A stretch of DNA of 64,000 nt from Bizionia sp. M204 (GTDB lineage: Bacteria; Bacteroidota; Bacteroidia; Flavobacteriales; Flavobacteriaceae): positions 857,001-921,000 of the forward strand of contig NZ_CP046242.1 in NCBI RefSeq assembly GCF_023205095.1, read 5' to 3'. Under the pieces are notes generated by a model. The model saw nothing but the letters and a program-made list of their open reading frames with translations. It was not told the DNA's origin and searched no databases. The position numbers were made by a program, and so were the translations under genes. Below are positions 25,125 through 35,200 of the stretch, in pieces; positions within the stretch are counted from its first letter, which is position 1; every line of letters starts with the position of its first letter.

Positions 25125-25199
25125 TCGGGGTGGCAGGATTCGAACCTGCGACCTCCGCGTCCCAAACGCGGCGCGATAACCGGGCTACGCTACACCCCG
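25125..25199 (-). tRNA. tRNA-Pro (anticodon TGG)
   Basis: The cloverleaf is complete, 75 nt long. The acceptor stem is CGGGGTG with CACCCCG, the anticodon loop TTTGGGA lies on a CCGCG/CGCGG stem and the T arm is GCAGG-TTCGAAT-CCTGC. CCA is not encoded. Confidence 0.96.
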
Positions 25200-25278
25200 A
25201 TACTTTTTTTCAAAAATGCAGTTTAACTCGAAAATTTCGAGTGTCTGCAACATGAAAAAACGGTTACCTAAAAAAATG

Positions 25279-25362
25279 CGGAGAGACAGGGATTCGAACC
25301 CTGGCGACACTTACGCGTCGACAGATTAGCAATCTGCTCCATTACCACTCTGGCACCTCTCC
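25279..25362 (-). tRNA. tRNA-Ser (anticodon GCT)
   Basis: This is an 84-nt tRNA with a long variable arm, as expected for serine. The anticodon loop TTGCTAA lies on a CAGAT-type stem, the acceptor begins GGAGAGG and the discriminator base is G. It is the first gene of the cluster; the order is Ser, Pro, Arg. CCA is not encoded. Confidence 0.95.
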
Positions 25363-25502
25363 ATTAAATATAAAAGAACATTCTTTTAATGCGGATGCAA
25401 ATGTAACCATCCATTATAAAGAACGCAACTATTTTTGAAACTTTTTACGCTAAAAAATGCAATTTTTATTTACTGATTAAAATTTCAACAATTAACAACC
25501 TA

Positions 25503-26168
25503 TTAGTGAACTGATAAGAAGTTTTTTGCACGTTGGTAGGAAATGCTTTTAAAATCGTCTATCACGAGATTTGCTGTCTCATAATTCTGGTTTTTGGAGT
25601 GTAAGCTTTTATATCCAACACAAAAAATACCCGCAGCATTAGCTGCTTTAATACCATTTGTAGAATCTTCAATCACCAAACACTGTTCTTTTTTAAACCC
25701 GGAGCTTTCCGCAGCTTTTAAAAAGATTTCGGGGTGTGGCTTGGATGCTTTTAAATCGGCACCACTTAATTTGGCTTTAAAGTAGGGGTCCAATTCAAAT
25801 CGGTTGAAAACACTTTCAATGGTTTGCATAGAAGCGGATGAAGCCAGCACCAACGTTACTTTGTTTTTATGGTAGTCCTGAATTAATTCTAATACGCCAT
25901 CAATAAGCTGTAAACTGCTGTCCGACACAAATAAATCTTTGAAAATATGGCGTTTAATCTGCACTAATTCCTCGGGTGCATTTGCTAACTTAAAATGATT
26001 ACAAAGCTGTCGGCAAACATTAATGGTTGATTGCCCCGTGAACGATTGATATTGCTGCTCTGTTACATCTAACTTCAGTGAGTTAAACATCCCATAATAG
26101 GCTTTGTGGTGCAGCGGTTCCGTATCTACAATTACACCATCCATATCAAATAATACTGCTTTTAACAT
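25503..26168 (-). CDS. HAD family phosphatase / phosphoglucomutase-like
   Basis: This is a HAD subfamily IA enzyme. The nucleophile motif FDMDGVIVDTEPLH lies at residues 7-20, with Asp8 and Asp10 as nucleophile and acid/base. Motif II (Ser) is in LVLASSAS, the motif III lysine in DLKASKPHPEIFL and motif IV in CLVIEDSTNGIKAAN. The cap domain between them is helical. These features fit beta-phosphoglucomutases and related sugar-phosphate phosphatases, which cannot be told apart here. At 221 aa the length is normal. It ends the minus-strand run that begins with tsaD, 25 bases after the methyltransferase gene. Confidence 0.88.
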   Translation of the reverse strand: MLKAVLFDMDGVIVDTEPLHHKAYYGMFNSLKLDVTEQQYQSFTGQSTINVCRQLCNHFKLANAPEELVQIKRHIFKDLFVSDSSLQLIDGVLELIQDYHKNKVTLVLASSASMQTIESVFNRFELDPYFKAKLSGADLKASKPHPEIFLKAAESSGFKKEQCLVIEDSTNGIKAANAAGIFCVGYKSLHSKNQNYETANLVIDDFKSISYQRAKNFLSVH

Positions 26169-26193
26169 GTTTCTCTTATTTATGTTTAAGCGA

Positions 26194-27387
26194 TTAAGCT
26201 TTTAAATATTCTACTTTTTTACAAATTATTCCCATACGTTCCTCTTGCATGTTTGTCGCAAAAAATAGGTAAATATCACCACCATCGGCTATTTTTAATT
26301 TCTTTCGGATGGTTGCCACAGCATCTGGAAAGTTACGCGTTGTAATATTGGCTTGTGTTATCCCTAGTTTTTTAACCGCTTTTTTATTGTAAGGCACGAT
26401 TTCTAAAATTTGAAAAGAACGTCCAGGAAAATCAACCAAATCATTACTAGTGTACAAATGGGTGTGCTGATGTAACTTATCAAGTTGTAATTGATGGGAA
26501 ATACTATTAAAAGCACCCGATTTTAAAATAGCAGCATTGGGCTCATACAAATACTGTTTTGGTAAACTGTAGGTTGTCTGTGCTAATGTTTCTTGATTTA
26601 GTTGAAAATTGAAGGTTTGATTCTGGTATTTATTGATATTGATGGTTTTAATAGCAGTGGCACCTTCATAACCATTTTCCAGAATCCAAAGTAATTCTTT
26701 AACTTCATTATTCAAGGCAACCACATGAATTTCTTTAACCGCCTGTAACTCTTGAATACCAGATGAAATATCTAATAAAGGCGCCGTTTTAATTAATAGG
26801 TTATTGGTGTGCTTGAATACATCATCCAAATGATCTGGAACACTGGGCAAACAATCTTTTAAGAAAAACACTTTACCCTTACTATCATGACGTCTGGAAG
26901 GATCTATATAAATCCAATCGAAGCGCGTTTTTTGACTTTTTAAAAACCCAATACCATCTTCTGAAATTGTTTGAATATTGGTGACTTGTAACTGTTTAAA
27001 ATTATAAGTAACGATTTCAGATAAGTTGTTATTTATTTCGCAATGAATAACCTGTTGCATTGTTTTTGCGAAATAAAAACAATCTACACCAAAACCACCA
27101 GTTATATCCAATAGGTTTTCTCCTGAAACTAGAGAGGCTTTGAATTGCGCCGTAGTTTCCGAAGAGGTTTGCTCAATATTCAATTTATTTGGATAATAAA
27201 TGAATGGTGTTTTAAACCAGGTTGGGAGTTTGGTTTTACTACGTTTTTTGGCTTCAATTTGCGCTACTAATTCCTTAATTGTAGCAGACGAATGAGGTGC
27301 TTTTCCAAACAGTAGTTTGGTACTATCGGATTCTAAATGGGCGTCTATAAATTCCTGATTTTCGGTATTTAAAATGGCGACATTCAA
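26194..27387 (-). CDS. Class I SAM-dependent methyltransferase, PG_1098-like with THUMP-like C-terminus
   Basis: The SAM-binding motif LLDITGGFGVDC is at about residues 92-103. A second site reads YIDPSRR near 160, a variant of the catalytic region in nucleic acid methyltransferases. The C-terminal 90 residues (PGRSFQILEIVPYNKKAV, then ITTRNFPDAVATIRKKL) match the ferredoxin-like/THUMP-like domain named after Porphyromonas PG_1098. The likely substrate is RNA, but the position modified is not known. It starts 6 bases after the AI-2E family gene, which indicates one operon. Confidence 0.8.
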   Translation of the reverse strand: MNVAILNTENQEFIDAHLESDSTKLLFGKAPHSSATIKELVAQIEAKKRSKTKLPTWFKTPFIYYPNKLNIEQTSSETTAQFKASLVSGENLLDITGGFGVDCFYFAKTMQQVIHCEINNNLSEIVTYNFKQLQVTNIQTISEDGIGFLKSQKTRFDWIYIDPSRRHDSKGKVFFLKDCLPSVPDHLDDVFKHTNNLLIKTAPLLDISSGIQELQAVKEIHVVALNNEVKELLWILENGYEGATAIKTININKYQNQTFNFQLNQETLAQTTYSLPKQYLYEPNAAILKSGAFNSISHQLQLDKLHQHTHLYTSNDLVDFPGRSFQILEIVPYNKKAVKKLGITQANITTRNFPDAVATIRKKLKIADGGDIYLFFATNMQEERMGIICKKVEYLKA

Positions 27388-27393
27388 AACGGC

Positions 27394-28482
27394 TTAAAGA
27401 TTCTTTGTTAAACTCTGAACAATTTTATTATCGGCTAAAAACTCCTTTAAAATAACCTTTAAAGCGGTGTAAGCAGGAATAGCGATAATCATACCTACAA
27501 TTCCAAAAAGGAGTCCAGCAATAACAATAACCAGGAATATTTCAAGTGGATGCGATTTTACACTTCTTGAGAAAATAACCGGTTGACTAATAAAATTATC
27601 AATTAATTGGCCAATGGCAATAACAATTAAAACATAGAGTGTTTCTGGTAAAATAACATCGCTAAAACTACTACCTAAATTACTAGTCATAGTCAGTAAT
27701 ACCATAATACAACCACCAATTACGGGTCCCAAATACGGGATTAAATTAATTAAGGCACATAAGAAGGCTATTACAACAGCATTTTCAACACCCACAATTA
27801 ACAAACCAATGGTGTAAATAACAAAAATGACTGAAATTTGAAATACAAGTCCCACGAAATAACGCGAGAGTAAGTCTTTAATTTTTTCGATTGAATTTTT
27901 TACGCGACTTACTTTACTATCTGGAACGAGTGTAAGTAGGCTGTTTTCAAAAAGTTTACTATCCTTTAAAAAGAAAAATGATATAAATAATACGGAGAAT
28001 AATCCAATACTAAAACTTCCCAAACCGCTTACCACGGAGTTTAAAAATTCCGGGATAACGCTAAAATTTAAGTTTGAAAACAATTCGGAATTTTCAAGTG
28101 AGTCTCCCGTATTTATTTTATCCAAATTAAAATGGGAAGCCGTTTCATTATATATATTATTAATATTTACCTGTAATTTTTCAATATCTAAAAGTGATAA
28201 ATTATGACCTTGTTCAACAATTAAAGGAATGAAAAGACCTACTAAACCCAGTATCAATCCTAAAAGCATTATCATACTTGTTATAACTGCTAATAGGTTA
28301 TTGAATTTTAAACGACGTCTTAAAAATGCTACAATAGGTCTTCCTGTTAAGGATATAACGGCAGAAATGGCAATGTAAACGATGACAGATTGTATTTTAT
28401 AAAGAAAAAACAAAAGAATAGCTACACCTAATAGATAGCCAATTGCTCTTAAAATACCGTTTGAAACTTGTTTAGAATTCAT
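27394..28482 (-). CDS. AI-2E family transporter (PF01594 membrane protein)
   Basis: The 362-residue protein has about eight hydrophobic helices. The first two are near residues 10-45 (AIGYLLGVAILLFFLYKI and the next). A soluble loop at about 95-150 is followed by the family core FLCALINLIPYLGPVIGG near 240 and a C-terminal pair ending IVGMIIAIPAYTALK. Members of this family include exporters of autoinducer-2, sodium/proton antiporters and proteins of unknown cargo. Nothing here shows which applies. It lies 38 bases after the TrmH-like gene. Confidence 0.88.
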   Translation of the reverse strand: MNSKQVSNGILRAIGYLLGVAILLFFLYKIQSVIVYIAISAVISLTGRPIVAFLRRRLKFNNLLAVITSMIMLLGLILGLVGLFIPLIVEQGHNLSLLDIEKLQVNINNIYNETASHFNLDKINTGDSLENSELFSNLNFSVIPEFLNSVVSGLGSFSIGLFSVLFISFFFLKDSKLFENSLLTLVPDSKVSRVKNSIEKIKDLLSRYFVGLVFQISVIFVIYTIGLLIVGVENAVVIAFLCALINLIPYLGPVIGGCIMVLLTMTSNLGSSFSDVILPETLYVLIVIAIGQLIDNFISQPVIFSRSVKSHPLEIFLVIVIAGLLFGIVGMIIAIPAYTALKVILKEFLADNKIVQSLTKNL

Positions 28483-28520
28483 GCGTCAAATATACTGATT
28501 GAAACTGAAATGGTTACCAA

Positions 28521-29027
28521 TTAATTTTCCTTAAGTTGTTTGGTTATTTCGTATAGGCAAATGCTTGTAGCTTGAACCACATTCATACTGCTATTTTGCC
28601 CAAACATATTTATGTGAACAACCGAATCTGCTAATGCTAAAACAGCTTCCGAAATCCCAAAATTTTCTGCACCAACTATTAAAGCAATAGGTTCTGTGGT
28701 CTCAAATGTTATTTGATTAATGGCTTGGCTGTCTTCGGTAATTTCTAAAGCGACTATACGATATCCACCTGATTTTAAGTGTAAAATGGATTCTAACGTA
28801 TCCGTATTCATTTCAAACGGCACATATTTTTCTGTAGCGCGTGAGGTTTTAGCTGATTTTCTTCCAAACTCGATATCTTTTCCGCAGAAAATTAATTTTT
28901 CAACTCCAAAGGCGTCGGCCGTTCTAAATAAACTCCCAATGTTTGGCGCATTGGTAATTCCATCGCAAATTACAGTAATGGGGAAGGTGTGTGGTGAAAA
29001 TTTAGAGGTGTAATGTGTGAGTTGCAT
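28521..29027 (-). CDS. TrmH/SpoU family RNA 2'-O-methyltransferase
   Basis: These SPOUT enzymes methylate the 2'-OH of a ribose in tRNA or rRNA using SAM. The family motifs are visible: ICDGITNAPNIGSLFRTADA (motif 1, with the catalytic Asn and Arg), IALIVGAENFGIS (motif 2) and NSSMNVVQATSICLYE (motif 3 of the trefoil knot). I chose the ATG at 29027 (MQLTHYTSKF), because an upstream in-frame start would overlap the DUF4159 gene. The protein is then 168 aa and lacks the N-terminal substrate-binding domain seen in longer members. Its exact target is unknown. Confidence 0.88.
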   Translation of the reverse strand: MQLTHYTSKFSPHTFPITVICDGITNAPNIGSLFRTADAFGVEKLIFCGKDIEFGRKSAKTSRATEKYVPFEMNTDTLESILHLKSGGYRIVALEITEDSQAINQITFETTEPIALIVGAENFGISEAVLALADSVVHINMFGQNSSMNVVQATSICLYEITKQLKEN

Positions 29028-29040
29028 AATTCTATTTACT

Positions 29041-29682
29041 CTAATGCTCAAACGCATATTTAATAATATTGGCACCCATTTTTAATGCTTTTTCTCGAAC
29101 TTCTGGTGGATCATTATGCACAACTTCATCTTCCCAGCCATTACCTAAATCACTTTCATAGGTAAACAGAACTACTAATCGGTTTTCATGGAAAATGCCA
29201 AAAGCTTGTGGTCGGTTTCCATCATGTTCATGGATTTTTGGTAAACCTTCAGGTAAACTATAGGCTGTATTAAAAATAGCGTGATTTGCTGGTATTTCTA
29301 TCATTTCTGCATTGGGAAACACCGTTTTTAAAGCTTCTGTAACATAGGGTTTCATGCCGTAGTTATCATCTATATGTAGAAATCCTCCCGAAAGCAGGTA
29401 GTTTCGTAAGTTTTCAGCATCTTCATCACTAAAATAAACGTTACCATGACCCGTCATGTGGATAAAGGCATATTGAAAAATATCCATGCTACCAGCCTCT
29501 ACAGTTTCTGGTTTCTCATTGATTTTGGTGTTGATATTCGTATTACAAAACGCAATAAGATTTGGAAGTGCTGTTGGATTACTATACCAATCACCACCAC
29601 CTTTGTATTTTAAAACGGCAATTTCTTGGGCAGATATACTACACGTAATAATTAATAAAAGAATGGTGATGCGTTGCTTCAT
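29041..29682 (-). CDS. DUF4159 domain protein with signal peptide
   Basis: The protein begins with MKQRITILLLIITCSISAQ, a Sec signal peptide. The mature part matches DUF4159: YKGGGDWYSNPTALPNLIAF, then FQYAFIHMTGHGNVYFSDED, GGFLHIDDNYGMKPYV and NHAIFNTAYSLPEGLPKIHEH. The fold resembles glutamine amidotransferase-like proteins, although no catalytic Cys is obvious in the usual place. Function is unknown. It starts 2 bases after the RsmE stop, so the two genes are translationally linked. Confidence 0.82.
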   Translation of the reverse strand: MKQRITILLLIITCSISAQEIAVLKYKGGGDWYSNPTALPNLIAFCNTNINTKINEKPETVEAGSMDIFQYAFIHMTGHGNVYFSDEDAENLRNYLLSGGFLHIDDNYGMKPYVTEALKTVFPNAEMIEIPANHAIFNTAYSLPEGLPKIHEHDGNRPQAFGIFHENRLVVLFTYESDLGNGWEDEVVHNDPPEVREKALKMGANIIKYAFEH

Positions 29683-29684
29683 AG

Positions 29685-30389
29685 TTACTCATTTACAAAT
29701 GCCACACTGTGACATGCAACAATTGCTGCGGTTTCGGTACGTAATCTGGTTTCACCCAAAGTTACAGGAATAAACTTGTTTTTAATGGCTGTTTCAATTT
29801 CTTTAACACTAAAATCGCCTTCTGGTCCAATTAAAATGGTAATTGCCATTTCGGGTTTAATTACTTGCTTTAAAGATTTCCTATCCAGTTCCTCACAATG
29901 TGCAATAAAAGTTTGTCCTTCAAAAGATTGCTTTATAAAATCTGAAAACGGAATGGCCTCATTTAACGTCGGTAAATAGCAATTTAAGGATTGCTTCATA
30001 GCTGATTGAACTATTTTTTCAAAGCGATCTAATTTTATCACCTGACGCTCACTATGGTCGCAAATAATAGGCGTAATGGTAGTGATGCCTATTTCAGTTG
30101 CCTTTTCTAAAAACCATTCAAACCGATCGTTCATTTTGGTAGGCGCAACCGCTAAATGTAATTGGTAACTTAAGGGTTTCTGTACTGTTTTAGCTATAAT
30201 TTTAGCTTCACATTTTTTTATGGCATCTGTTGTAATTTCAGCTGAAAACAACCAACCTTTTCCATTGGTAATTTGAAGGATGTCTCCCACATTTTTCCGA
30301 AGTACTTTTATAATATGACGACTTTCGTCTTTGTCAAACGTAAAGTTCTCGGTAGTTTCGGAAATATGTGGATTGTAAAACAGCTGCAT
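29685..30389 (-). CDS. rsmE: 16S rRNA m3U1498 methyltransferase
   Basis: RsmE methylates N3 of uridine 1498 in the decoding area of 16S rRNA. The N-terminal PUA-like domain (about 1-75) carries ESRHIIKVLRKNVGD. The C-terminal SPOUT domain holds ILIGPEGDFSVKEIE and the knot signature LGETRLRTETAAIVACHSV. At 234 aa the length is typical. The start codon lies 2 bases after the parvulin stop. The run parvulin-rsmE-DUF4159-trmH is tightly packed and is very likely one transcript. Confidence 0.94.
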   Translation of the reverse strand: MQLFYNPHISETTENFTFDKDESRHIIKVLRKNVGDILQITNGKGWLFSAEITTDAIKKCEAKIIAKTVQKPLSYQLHLAVAPTKMNDRFEWFLEKATEIGITTITPIICDHSERQVIKLDRFEKIVQSAMKQSLNCYLPTLNEAIPFSDFIKQSFEGQTFIAHCEELDRKSLKQVIKPEMAITILIGPEGDFSVKEIETAIKNKFIPVTLGETRLRTETAAIVACHSVAFVNE

Positions 30390-30391
30390 GA

Positions 30392-31012
30392 TTATTTTTT
30401 TTCGACTATTTTTAGCACTTTAATTTCCTTGATTTCTTTTGGCTGGTAGGAATTCAACACCAAATAATACCAGGATTTATCTTTGAGTTCAAATGAAAAC
30501 AAATCGCGTTTGCTAATAGGAACATTAATAATGACGCGTTCTAATTCCGGATGCATTTTACCAGGAGCAAACCAGCCTGTATCACCATTTCTATTCGCAT
30601 TTCTATCCATAGAATATTGTTGCGCCAATTTACTAAATGGCACACCATCTTTGTATTTTTTGGAAATGGTTTTAATTAGGCTTTCTGCCGCTTCGGCATC
30701 TATTTTGTTGCCATCAATAAAAATATAATTCGCCCGATAATGCGTGGTTGTAAAACGATCTACAACTTTATAACGGGTTCGTTCCATTTGACCATCAACT
30801 GTGGCTTGGCCCGAGCTAAATAGGTTTCGCGCTAATTCGGTTTTATGGTTCTCCTCATTAAAAACAATAAACGTGTTGCTTTTGCTTGGGTTGGAATCTA
30901 AAAACAATTGGGCTTCGTCAGCATTGGTAATTGTTTCAAAAGTAGGTGTTACGGCTTCCTGTGCATGTAGGACTGCACAGAAACCAATTAAAAAAATTAG
31001 TAGTGTTTTCAT
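30392..31012 (-). CDS. Secreted parvulin-type peptidyl-prolyl isomerase
   Basis: The chosen start (ATG at 31012) gives a signal peptide MKTLLIFLIGFCAVLHAQ. The C-terminal half carries a PpiC-type rotamase domain: ISKKYKDGVPFSKLAQQYS, then GDTGWFAPGKMHPELERV, where GDTGWF is the conserved loop. The protein probably helps fold proteins in the periplasm. It is 206 aa, shorter than SurA and with one rotamase domain only. It is followed by rsmE after 2 bases. The gap of about 95 bases to tsaD may hold its promoter. Confidence 0.85.
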   Translation of the reverse strand: MKTLLIFLIGFCAVLHAQEAVTPTFETITNADEAQLFLDSNPSKSNTFIVFNEENHKTELARNLFSSGQATVDGQMERTRYKVVDRFTTTHYRANYIFIDGNKIDAEAAESLIKTISKKYKDGVPFSKLAQQYSMDRNANRNGDTGWFAPGKMHPELERVIINVPISKRDLFSFELKDKSWYYLVLNSYQPKEIKEIKVLKIVEKK

Positions 31013-31107
31013 AATTTGGGATTGTTTAGTAAACAAAAAAACAAAAAATAAGGCTTCAATGAACGAATTGCCAAAACATTATTAACAGATGTTTTAACAA
31101 TTGGCTA

Positions 31108-32130
31108 TTAAATTTTCAATCTAGAAGAGGCTGTTACGTCTTGCTCACTAAAATAACCTTCCAAATACTTTAAATATCCAACAATAGCAATCATGGCAGC
31201 ATTATCTGTGGTGTATTCAAATTTTGGCACATAGGTGGTCCATCCAAATTTTTGCTCACCATCTTTTAAAGCTTGACGAATACCTGAATTAGCGGAAACA
31301 CCGCCACCAATAGCAATATGTTTAATACCTGTTTGCTTGGTGGCTAATTTAAGCTTATCTATTAATATACCGATAATAGTATATTGGATAGAGGCGCAGA
31401 TATCATTCAGATTTTCTTTAACAAAATTGGGGTTTGCTTTGGTTTCTCGCTGAACGAAATATAGAATTCCCGTTTTTAATCCCGAAAAACTAAAGTTTAA
31501 ACCGTCCACGTTTGGTTTGGTAAATTTAAACGCCTTCGGGTTTCCTAATTTAGCCCGTTTATCAATTTCTGGACCTGCGGGATACCCAAGGCCAAGAATT
31601 TTTCCGCTCTTATCAAAGGCTTCACCAACAGCATCATCAATTGTTTCACCTATTACTTTTAAATCAAAATAGCTGGAAACTTTAACTATTTGAGTGTGGC
31701 CACCTGATATAGTCATGGCCAAAAAAGGGAAGGGTGGCTTTGTATAATCGGCTTCTTCAATAAAATGCGCCAAAATATGTGCTTGCATATGGTTAACGTC
31801 AATTAATGGAATATCCAGACCAAAAGCCAAAGACTTGGCAAAGGAGGTGCCTACTAATAAAGAGCCCATTAATCCAGGCCCTCTAGTAAAGGCCACGGCA
31901 TGTAACTCGTTTTTAGTAATGCCTGCTTTTTTAAGTGCTTGAGCAACCACGGGAACAATGTTTTTTTGATGTGCTCTAGAAGCCAATTCAGGAACCACAC
32001 CACCATATTCTTCATGTATTTTTTGACTTGCTACAACATTACTCAAAACACGACCGTTTAACAGTACGGAAGCCGCAGTATCATCGCAGGATGACTCAAT
32101 TCCTAATATGTAAATATTTTCTGTAGCCAT
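31108..32130 (-). CDS. tsaD: tRNA N6-adenosine threonylcarbamoyltransferase
   Basis: TsaD transfers the threonylcarbamoyl group to A37 of tRNAs that read ANN codons, with TsaB and TsaE. The start is YILGIESSCDDTAASVL and the metal ligands His114 and His118 lie in DVNHMQAHILAH. Other landmarks are FLAMTISGGHTQIVKV, FDKSGKILGLGYPAGP and IAIGGGVSANSGIR, all of the Kae1/TsaD ASKHA fold. Length of 340 aa is normal. It diverges from tamB and is transcribed toward the parvulin gene. Confidence 0.96.
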   Translation of the reverse strand: MATENIYILGIESSCDDTAASVLLNGRVLSNVVASQKIHEEYGGVVPELASRAHQKNIVPVVAQALKKAGITKNELHAVAFTRGPGLMGSLLVGTSFAKSLAFGLDIPLIDVNHMQAHILAHFIEEADYTKPPFPFLAMTISGGHTQIVKVSSYFDLKVIGETIDDAVGEAFDKSGKILGLGYPAGPEIDKRAKLGNPKAFKFTKPNVDGLNFSFSGLKTGILYFVQRETKANPNFVKENLNDICASIQYTIIGILIDKLKLATKQTGIKHIAIGGGVSANSGIRQALKDGEQKFGWTTYVPKFEYTTDNAAMIAIVGYLKYLEGYFSEQDVTASSRLKI

Positions 32131-32156
32131 TTCTAATAATTGGGCATAATAATTGT

Positions 32157-32164
32157 TAATTTTG
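32157..32164 (+). promoter_or_regulatory. Putative -7 element of tamB
   Basis: TAATTTTG is an exact match to TAnnTTTG in the tsaD-tamB divergent gap. Transcription from it would start near 32171, before all candidate tamB start codons. Confidence 0.35.
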
Positions 32165-32236
32165 ATGTCAAAGTTATAACTTTATAAACGTATCAAAAAA
32201 TTTTTCAAAATACTCGGACGATTAGTAGCAACCTTA

Positions 32237-35200
32237 TTGCTACTATTTATTATTTTGGTACTACTATTGTCCATTCCTGCCGTTCAAACTGGCATTGCCA
32301 AGCATGTTACGAACAGAATAAATTCAGATTTCAAAACCAATATAAATATTGAACGCATCGGTTTGCAAATCACTGGTGATGTGGAACTGAAAGGCGTGCT
32401 AATTCGCGATTTTAAAAAAGACACCCTAATTAGCGCCACCAATTTAAATACCTCTATTTTAAGTTTTAAAAATTTATACAACGGTAAATTGGTTTTTGGT
32501 GATATAGATTTGGAAGGTGTTATTTTTAATTTGGTGACCTATAAGGGCGAAACCGATACCAATTTAGATGTGTTTGTGGCACGTTTTGATGAAGATAACC
32601 AGGAGGTTAGCGAAAGTACATTTTTAATGTCCTCGAGTGATGTTACCATTAGAGATGGTATTTTTAGAATGACGAATGAAAATAATGAAACGCCTAAAAT
32701 TCTTGAATTTACTAACGTTTTTACCAATGCAACTAATTTATTAATTAATGGTCCAAATGTTAGTATGCGGATTAATACTTTGGCATTTGATGATAGTCGT
32801 GGTCTTAAAATGAAAAATTTAGTCACCAATTTTTCGTATACCAAAGAACAAATACGTTTAGATAATTTAGATATTAAAACGGAGAATTCTATTTTAAAAG
32901 GCGATGTGAAATTTTCGTACAATAGAGAAGATTTACAGTTTTTTACAGATAAAGTTCAAGTGAATGCCAATTTTACAGAAGCGGATATTGCCTTAAATGA
33001 GTTGAATACTTTTTATGATGAGTTTGGTATTAACCAACATGCCACTTTTACGACAAACGTTACGGGAACACTAAATGATTTAAAACTAAATAACTTAAAA
33101 TTGAACACGAGTAGTAATAGTCGTGTTTATGGTGATTTATATTTTAAGAATCTGTTTAATAAAGAAACGGATAATTTTTATATGAATGGAAAATTTACCA
33201 ATCTATCATCCAATTACAAGGATTTAAAGGCGCTTTTGCCAAATGTTTTAGGGAATTCTATTCCTTCAGCTTTTGATAGGTTAGGCCGTTTTACTATTGT
33301 TGGGCAATCTGAAATTACTACATCTGAAATAAAGGCGAATCTTCAAATTCAAACGGATTTGGGCTTTATAGATTCTAATTTAGAAATGAAAACCTTTAAT
33401 GATGTGGACAATGCCACGTATAAAGGGAAAATAGTGTTTAAAGATTTTGAAATTGGGGAATTCATGGAAAACCCGAATTGGGGAAAAACCTCATTAAACC
33501 TGAATGTAAATGGTAAAGGTTTTACTTTAGAAGGCTTAGACACCAAACTTTTGGGTGATGTGTATGCGGTTGTATATAACGGTTATGAATATAACAACTT
33601 GGAAGTATCAGGTGTGCTAGGAAATAATATTTATGATGGAAAACTCATTTCCAATGATGAAAATTTAAAACTAACATTTAATGGGTTAGCCGATTTTTCA
33701 AAGGAAATAAGTGAGTTTGATTTTGAAGCAGATGTAAGCTATGCCAACTTAAAAGCCATGAATTTTGTGAAAAATGATAGCCTATCAACGTTTAAAGGTG
33801 TGGTGGTTATGAAGGCTTCAGGTACAACTGTAAATAATGCCGTAGGTAACATTCAATTTAGGAATACATCGTATATCAATGAGCATGATTCTTATTTCTT
33901 TGAAGATTTTCAAATAACATCAACCTTCCAAGAAGAGGTGCATTATATTAATGTAAATTCTCCAGATATTATTACGGGACAGTTAAGTGGTGTTTTCCTA
34001 TTTGAAGATATTGGAAAGCTTTTTGAAAATGCCGTAGGAAGCATTTACGCGAACTATAAACCGCATAAAGTAGTAGAAAATCAATACATTGATTTTAATT
34101 TTAATATCTATAATAAAATAGTTGAAGTATTTGTTCCCGATATCGAGCTAGGATCCAACACCTACATTCGTGGCCATGTGGAAAGTCAAGAGGATGAATT
34201 TAAATTAACCTTTAAATCACCTAAAATTAAGCTGTTTGATTATTTTGCAGATCAAATTTCTTTACAAGTAGATAATAAAAACCCACTTTTTAATACCTAT
34301 GTAGAAGTAGATAGTATCAATACCAATTTTTATAATATTTCTAAATTCAACTTAATTAACGTAACCCTAAAGGACACATTGTTTATTAGGTCGGAATTTA
34401 ATGGCGGTAAAAACAATAACGATATCTATAATTTAAGTTTTTACCATACCATTAATAAAGAAAATAAATCCGTTGTTGGTTTTAGTAAATCAGATATCAC
34501 TTTTAAGGGGAATAAATGGATTTTAAATGAAAATAGAAACCGGAATAACCGGCTCGTTTTTGACAATAACTTTAAAAACGTAAAAATAGATTCATTTTTA
34601 ATGAGTCATAATAGTGAGCAGATAAAGCTTTTTGGAGAATTACGAGACTCTACCTATAAGGATATTAAACTAAATTTTAAGGATGTTGATTTGGCTAAAA
34701 TAACACCATCCATAGATAGTTTGGATTTACGCGGAAACGTAAATGGTAAGTTGGATGTTTTTCAGCAAAACGGACTCTACCTACCAGACGCCAATATTAC
34801 CGTGGATGATTTGGAAATTAATAAGCTTGTCCTAGGTTCTTTTGATGCGCAGATTCGCGGTAATGAATCGCTTACAAACTATTCAGTATACGCCAAAATT
34901 AAGGATGATGCCAATGAATCCTTTTCAGCTATTGGTATTATTGATGTGGCATCAAATGTTTCAACCATAGATGTCGATTTAAACTTTAATAATTTCAACC
35001 TATCACCATTAAACCCATTCTTGTCTGGTATTTTAACAAATATTAGAGGAGACGTTACGGGTGTTGCAAGAGTAGAAGGAAGTTTGAAAAAACCGCAATT
35101 AAATGGCGATTTGGTATTAAACAACTCCGGGTTAACGGTTCCGTATTTAAATGTGGATTTTGAATTTGCAAATAAATCATCGGTAACGCTAGATAATCAA

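Noticed and set aside
31066-31105. Hairpin between tsaD and the parvulin gene as a terminator
   Set aside because: AAAACAT and ATGTTTT can pair, but no T run follows on the minus strand, and the stem is weak.
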